Shown here piece by piece: positions 61,837 through 64,000 of a stretch of DNA of 64,000 nucleotides (the first letter of the stretch is position 1; each line of letters opens with the position of its first letter). The translations under genes were made by a program, and so were the position numbers. The notes below the pieces were generated by a model. It saw only the letters and a program-made list of their open reading frames with translations. It did no database searches and was not told where the DNA came from. This DNA is from Myxococcus landrumus (GTDB lineage Bacteria > Myxococcota > Myxococcia > Myxococcales > Myxococcaceae): the NCBI RefSeq assembly GCF_017301635.1, contig NZ_CP071091.1, positions 2,492,001 through 2,556,000 of the forward strand. The letters run 5' to 3'.

Positions 61837-64000
61837 CTACTCCGCTTGAGCCGGTGCGGCCGTGGCCGCGGCGGGTGGAACGGCCGGCGTGCTGGGCGCG
61901 TGCGAGGGAAGCAGCGCGACACACGTGGCCTCGGACAGCCAGGCCTTCTCGCACATCCACAGGAGGATGGGATTTCGCACCTGCCAGAGCAGGACGAACG
62001 CGATGAGGACACCCAGTCCCAGGCGCGCCCAGCCGGACAGGCCCTCCGTCTCGCCGTCGTCCTCCATCTGCGCGAGCAGCGCGGGGCGGACCATGTCGCG
62101 GTGGTCCACACGTGCGCCCTGCGGGAGCCGCGGGCGACGCGTCACCAGGGTGGAGAGTCCCCGCGTGAGCATCAGCCGGTCATTGAGCGCCCAGCCCGAG
62201 CCCTCCAGCAACAGCGCCAGGTTGCGCCTGCGCAGCTTCAGCCAGCCCATCAACCCGGCGGGCGCCATCACCACGATGGCGATGATGGACGCGGCGGTGA
62301 TGACATCCGCCATCGACAGCGACTTCACCTGCGAGACGATGAAGGCGAAGGACGAACCCAGCGCCGCGGCCGCGATGCTGCCCGCGGCGAGCACTCCCGC
62401 GAGACCGCCCGGTGCCGCCTGGGCCGGAGCATTCGCCGCGGGAGCCGCCGGCGCCGGGGGCTTGGCCGTCGCCGCGTGCGTGTAACCCTTCTCCAACGCA
62501 TCGTCGAAGGTCTTCTCACCCGCGGTCGCCATGCCCTCCACCTTGCTGGTGACGAACGAGGCGATGCGCGTGAAGGGCATGGTCATCGACTCCCACAGCG
62601 ACACGGGCTGGCGGATGACATGCGTCACGGTGGCGTCGTGCTCCACGCCGTCCACGTTGTAGAAGACGCCTCGCTTGCCCACGACCAGGTCCGTGCTCCG
62701 GCCACGCGTCACGGGCACCGCCACCTCGTAGCCCGGCGTGCCGTCCTTCGGCGCGACCTGCACGTAGAGGACACACGTGGTGCCCTGGCTCGTCAGCGAG
62801 GTGTGCTCGGCGCGGTTCTTCACCAGCACCGACAACGTGTACTTGCGGCCGCCCAGGATGAGCGTCCCCTTCTCCATCAGCGCGGGCGCCTTGGGGAGGT
62901 ACAGGTTGGGCATGCTGATGAAGTTGTTGGCGAAGACCAGCAGCCAGCGCTGGTAGAGCACCAACCGCTCCACCTCGACGATGGCGGCCAACGTGGGCGC
63001 CAGCGCGAGGTCCGCCTTGCACGCGGCGTCCATCGCATCCAAGTCCGCGAGCGACACCGAGGCCAGTGAGCCCACCAGCTTGTGCAGCGGATTCGCGTCG
63101 CGCTGCGCGAACCACGCGAGCACCGCGTCGGCCTTCGCCACCAGGTCCCTCCACGACGCGTCCGACAGTCGCTCCAGGTCGCCCGTCACCGGGCCGGCCA
63201 CGTCGCGGCGGAACGCCTGCAATTGCTCGTACGCGGGACCGCGCAGGAGCCGGGACCACTCGAGAACACCGGAGGCCTCGGGCGCCGCGATGGGCAAGTC
63301 GCCCACGGCCTTGCCCAGCGCCGCCGCGTCTCCCAACGCACCTTCGACGCGCTCGGCCCGCAGCCGCAGGCTCGCCGCGGCTTCCGGCTGCGCGGCCACC
63401 AGGCGGCACTGGAGGAAGTACGTGTCCAGCAGGGACGCCACTTCGCGGATGCGCCGCGCTCGCGCCTCGCTGTCCTCACCCCAGACAAAGACGGCGCCAC
63501 GCGCGTCCAGGTGCTTGAGCAGCGCCTCGCGCTCCTCGCGGAAGCGCTTCAGCATCGCCGCGTCGACGCCCGCCTCGCCCGAGCGGTTCTTCACCTCGGG
63601 GAAGCTCGCCATGACGTCCTTCGCGAGCGGGCGCAACGACTCCGGCAGCAGCGCGGGGGCAACGATTCCGTCCCCGTTCTGCCCTGACTGGCGCAGCGCC
63701 TTGTCGCTCTCGCGAACCTGCGCCAGCGAGATGCGCCCCAGGTCCTGCGCGCCCAACGTGCGCAGAATCATCTCCGCCGCGCCGCGCAGGTGTGCCGCAT
63801 CGGTGGACAGCGAAGCCAGCTCCAGCACGTCACTGCCCGCATCGGCGCCGCGCCGGTCCTTCAGCAGCTTTGCCGCCCAGGCCACGGCGGCGCGAACCTC
63901 CGCCACGCGGACGCGCCCATTGCCATCCGAGTCCATGAAGGCGAGGAAGGCCGGGTCGCAGCTCAACCCTTCCAGAGGACAGGCCGTGGCAATCCACTGA
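61837..64000 (-). CDS. Large membrane protein of unknown function (5' end outside window)
   Basis: The frame is open to the right edge (IATACPLEGLSCDPAFLAF precedes residue 1 of the visible core), so the true start is beyond 64000; 721 codons are visible. Near the start FMDSDGNGRVRVAEV resembles an EF-hand calcium loop. A long helical, Ala-rich region (about 15-400) follows, then a beta-rich section (KGTLILGGRKYTLSVL, TCVLYVQVAPKDGTP). The C-terminal 210 residues have Pro/Ala linkers and three to four hydrophobic helices (GVLAAGSIAAAALGSSFAFI, ADVITAASIIAIVVMAPAGLM, LGLGVLIAFVLLW). I do not recognise the family. Confidence 0.75.
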   Translation of the reverse strand, partial: QWIATACPLEGLSCDPAFLAFMDSDGNGRVRVAEVRAAVAWAAKLLKDRRGADAGSDVLELASLSTDAAHLRGAAEMILRTLGAQDLGRISLAQVRESDKALRQSGQNGDGIVAPALLPESLRPLAKDVMASFPEVKNRSGEAGVDAAMLKRFREEREALLKHLDARGAVFVWGEDSEARARRIREVASLLDTYFLQCRLVAAQPEAAASLRLRAERVEGALGDAAALGKAVGDLPIAAPEASGVLEWSRLLRGPAYEQLQAFRRDVAGPVTGDLERLSDASWRDLVAKADAVLAWFAQRDANPLHKLVGSLASVSLADLDAMDAACKADLALAPTLAAIVEVERLVLYQRWLLVFANNFISMPNLYLPKAPALMEKGTLILGGRKYTLSVLVKNRAEHTSLTSQGTTCVLYVQVAPKDGTPGYEVAVPVTRGRSTDLVVGKRGVFYNVDGVEHDATVTHVIRQPVSLWESMTMPFTRIASFVTSKVEGMATAGEKTFDDALEKGYTHAATAKPPAPAAPAANAPAQAAPGGLAGVLAAGSIAAAALGSSFAFIVSQVKSLSMADVITAASIIAIVVMAPAGLMGWLKLRRRNLALLLEGSGWALNDRLMLTRGLSTLVTRRPRLPQGARVDHRDMVRPALLAQMEDDGETEGLSGWARLGLGVLIAFVLLWQVRNPILLWMCEKAWLSEATCVALLPSHAPSTPAVPPAAATAAPAQAE

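Overview
The window is a GC-rich chromosomal segment that fits a myxobacterium of the family Myxococcaceae (Myxococcus, Corallococcus or a close relative). The reasons are strong G/C preference at third codon positions, a DUF2378/TIGR02265 gene (a family known almost only from myxobacteria), a DUF6178 gene, many secreted or lipoprotein genes with DxSxS, TonB, OmpA or SpoIID domains, and small winged-helix-like domains joined to TPR and J domains. I see no rRNA operon, insertion sequence, prophage, integrase island or CRISPR array. Almost all the sequence is ordinary core or lineage-core chromosome.

Left part (1-6.6 kb): a leftward stable-RNA/translation operon runs tRNA-Thr(TGT), tRNA-Tyr, tRNA-Gly, tRNA-Thr(GGT), tuf, rpmG, tRNA-Trp and the first codons of secE. 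This is the same order as the tufB locus of Escherichia coli. A TTGACT-17-TAAAAG promoter with a GC-rich discriminator lies ahead of it. Upstream are rlmB, a small exported DsbD-alpha-like protein, a RimK-type ATP-grasp ligase, a von Willebrand A lipoprotein and a DsrE-like protein. From 6.7 to 12.2 kb rightward genes encode a HEAT-repeat protein, a HAD phosphatase, a protein with repeated GRKR motifs in an acidic tail, and the helicase HrpB.

Middle part (12-33 kb): a GNAT acetyltransferase, two unassigned proteins, a 7Fe ferredoxin, aspartate-semialdehyde dehydrogenase, a rhodanese, an acyl-CoA dehydrogenase, tRNA-Cys with a strong terminator, an exported beta-helix protein divergent from a SpoIID-like lipoprotein, a TonB-type protein and a CDF metal transporter. 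Then comes the glycine cleavage operon gcvTHP, divergent from metF, which together make a one-carbon folate locus. A small membrane protein, an exported protein, an orphan membrane histidine kinase and a short gene remnant follow.

Right part (33-64 kb): an ADP-ribosylglycohydrolase, a DUF937-OmpA protein, a DUF2378 protein and a lipase-like protein; folD divergent from a DjlA-like J protein, with Smr, adenosine deaminase-like and pyrD genes; a DUF4097-like exported protein; an overlapping glycosyltransferase/O-antigen-ligase pair; DUF6178, engB and a tetraheme cytochrome; coaE followed by an SDR reductase and two hot-dog dehydratase genes; a VOC protein; a compact chaperone operon (J-TPR protein, Hsp70, TPR protein); an ArgD-like aminotransferase; hslU, hslV and xerC; and a large membrane protein gene that runs off the right edge.

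The best candidate for an undescribed system is the chaperone operon at 53.4-57.4 kb. A J protein and a TPR protein that flank a dedicated Hsp70 carry what look like related small terminal domains, suggesting a specialised client-selection module rather than the housekeeping DnaK. A second candidate is the reductase plus paired hydratase cassette at 50.5-52.5 kb.
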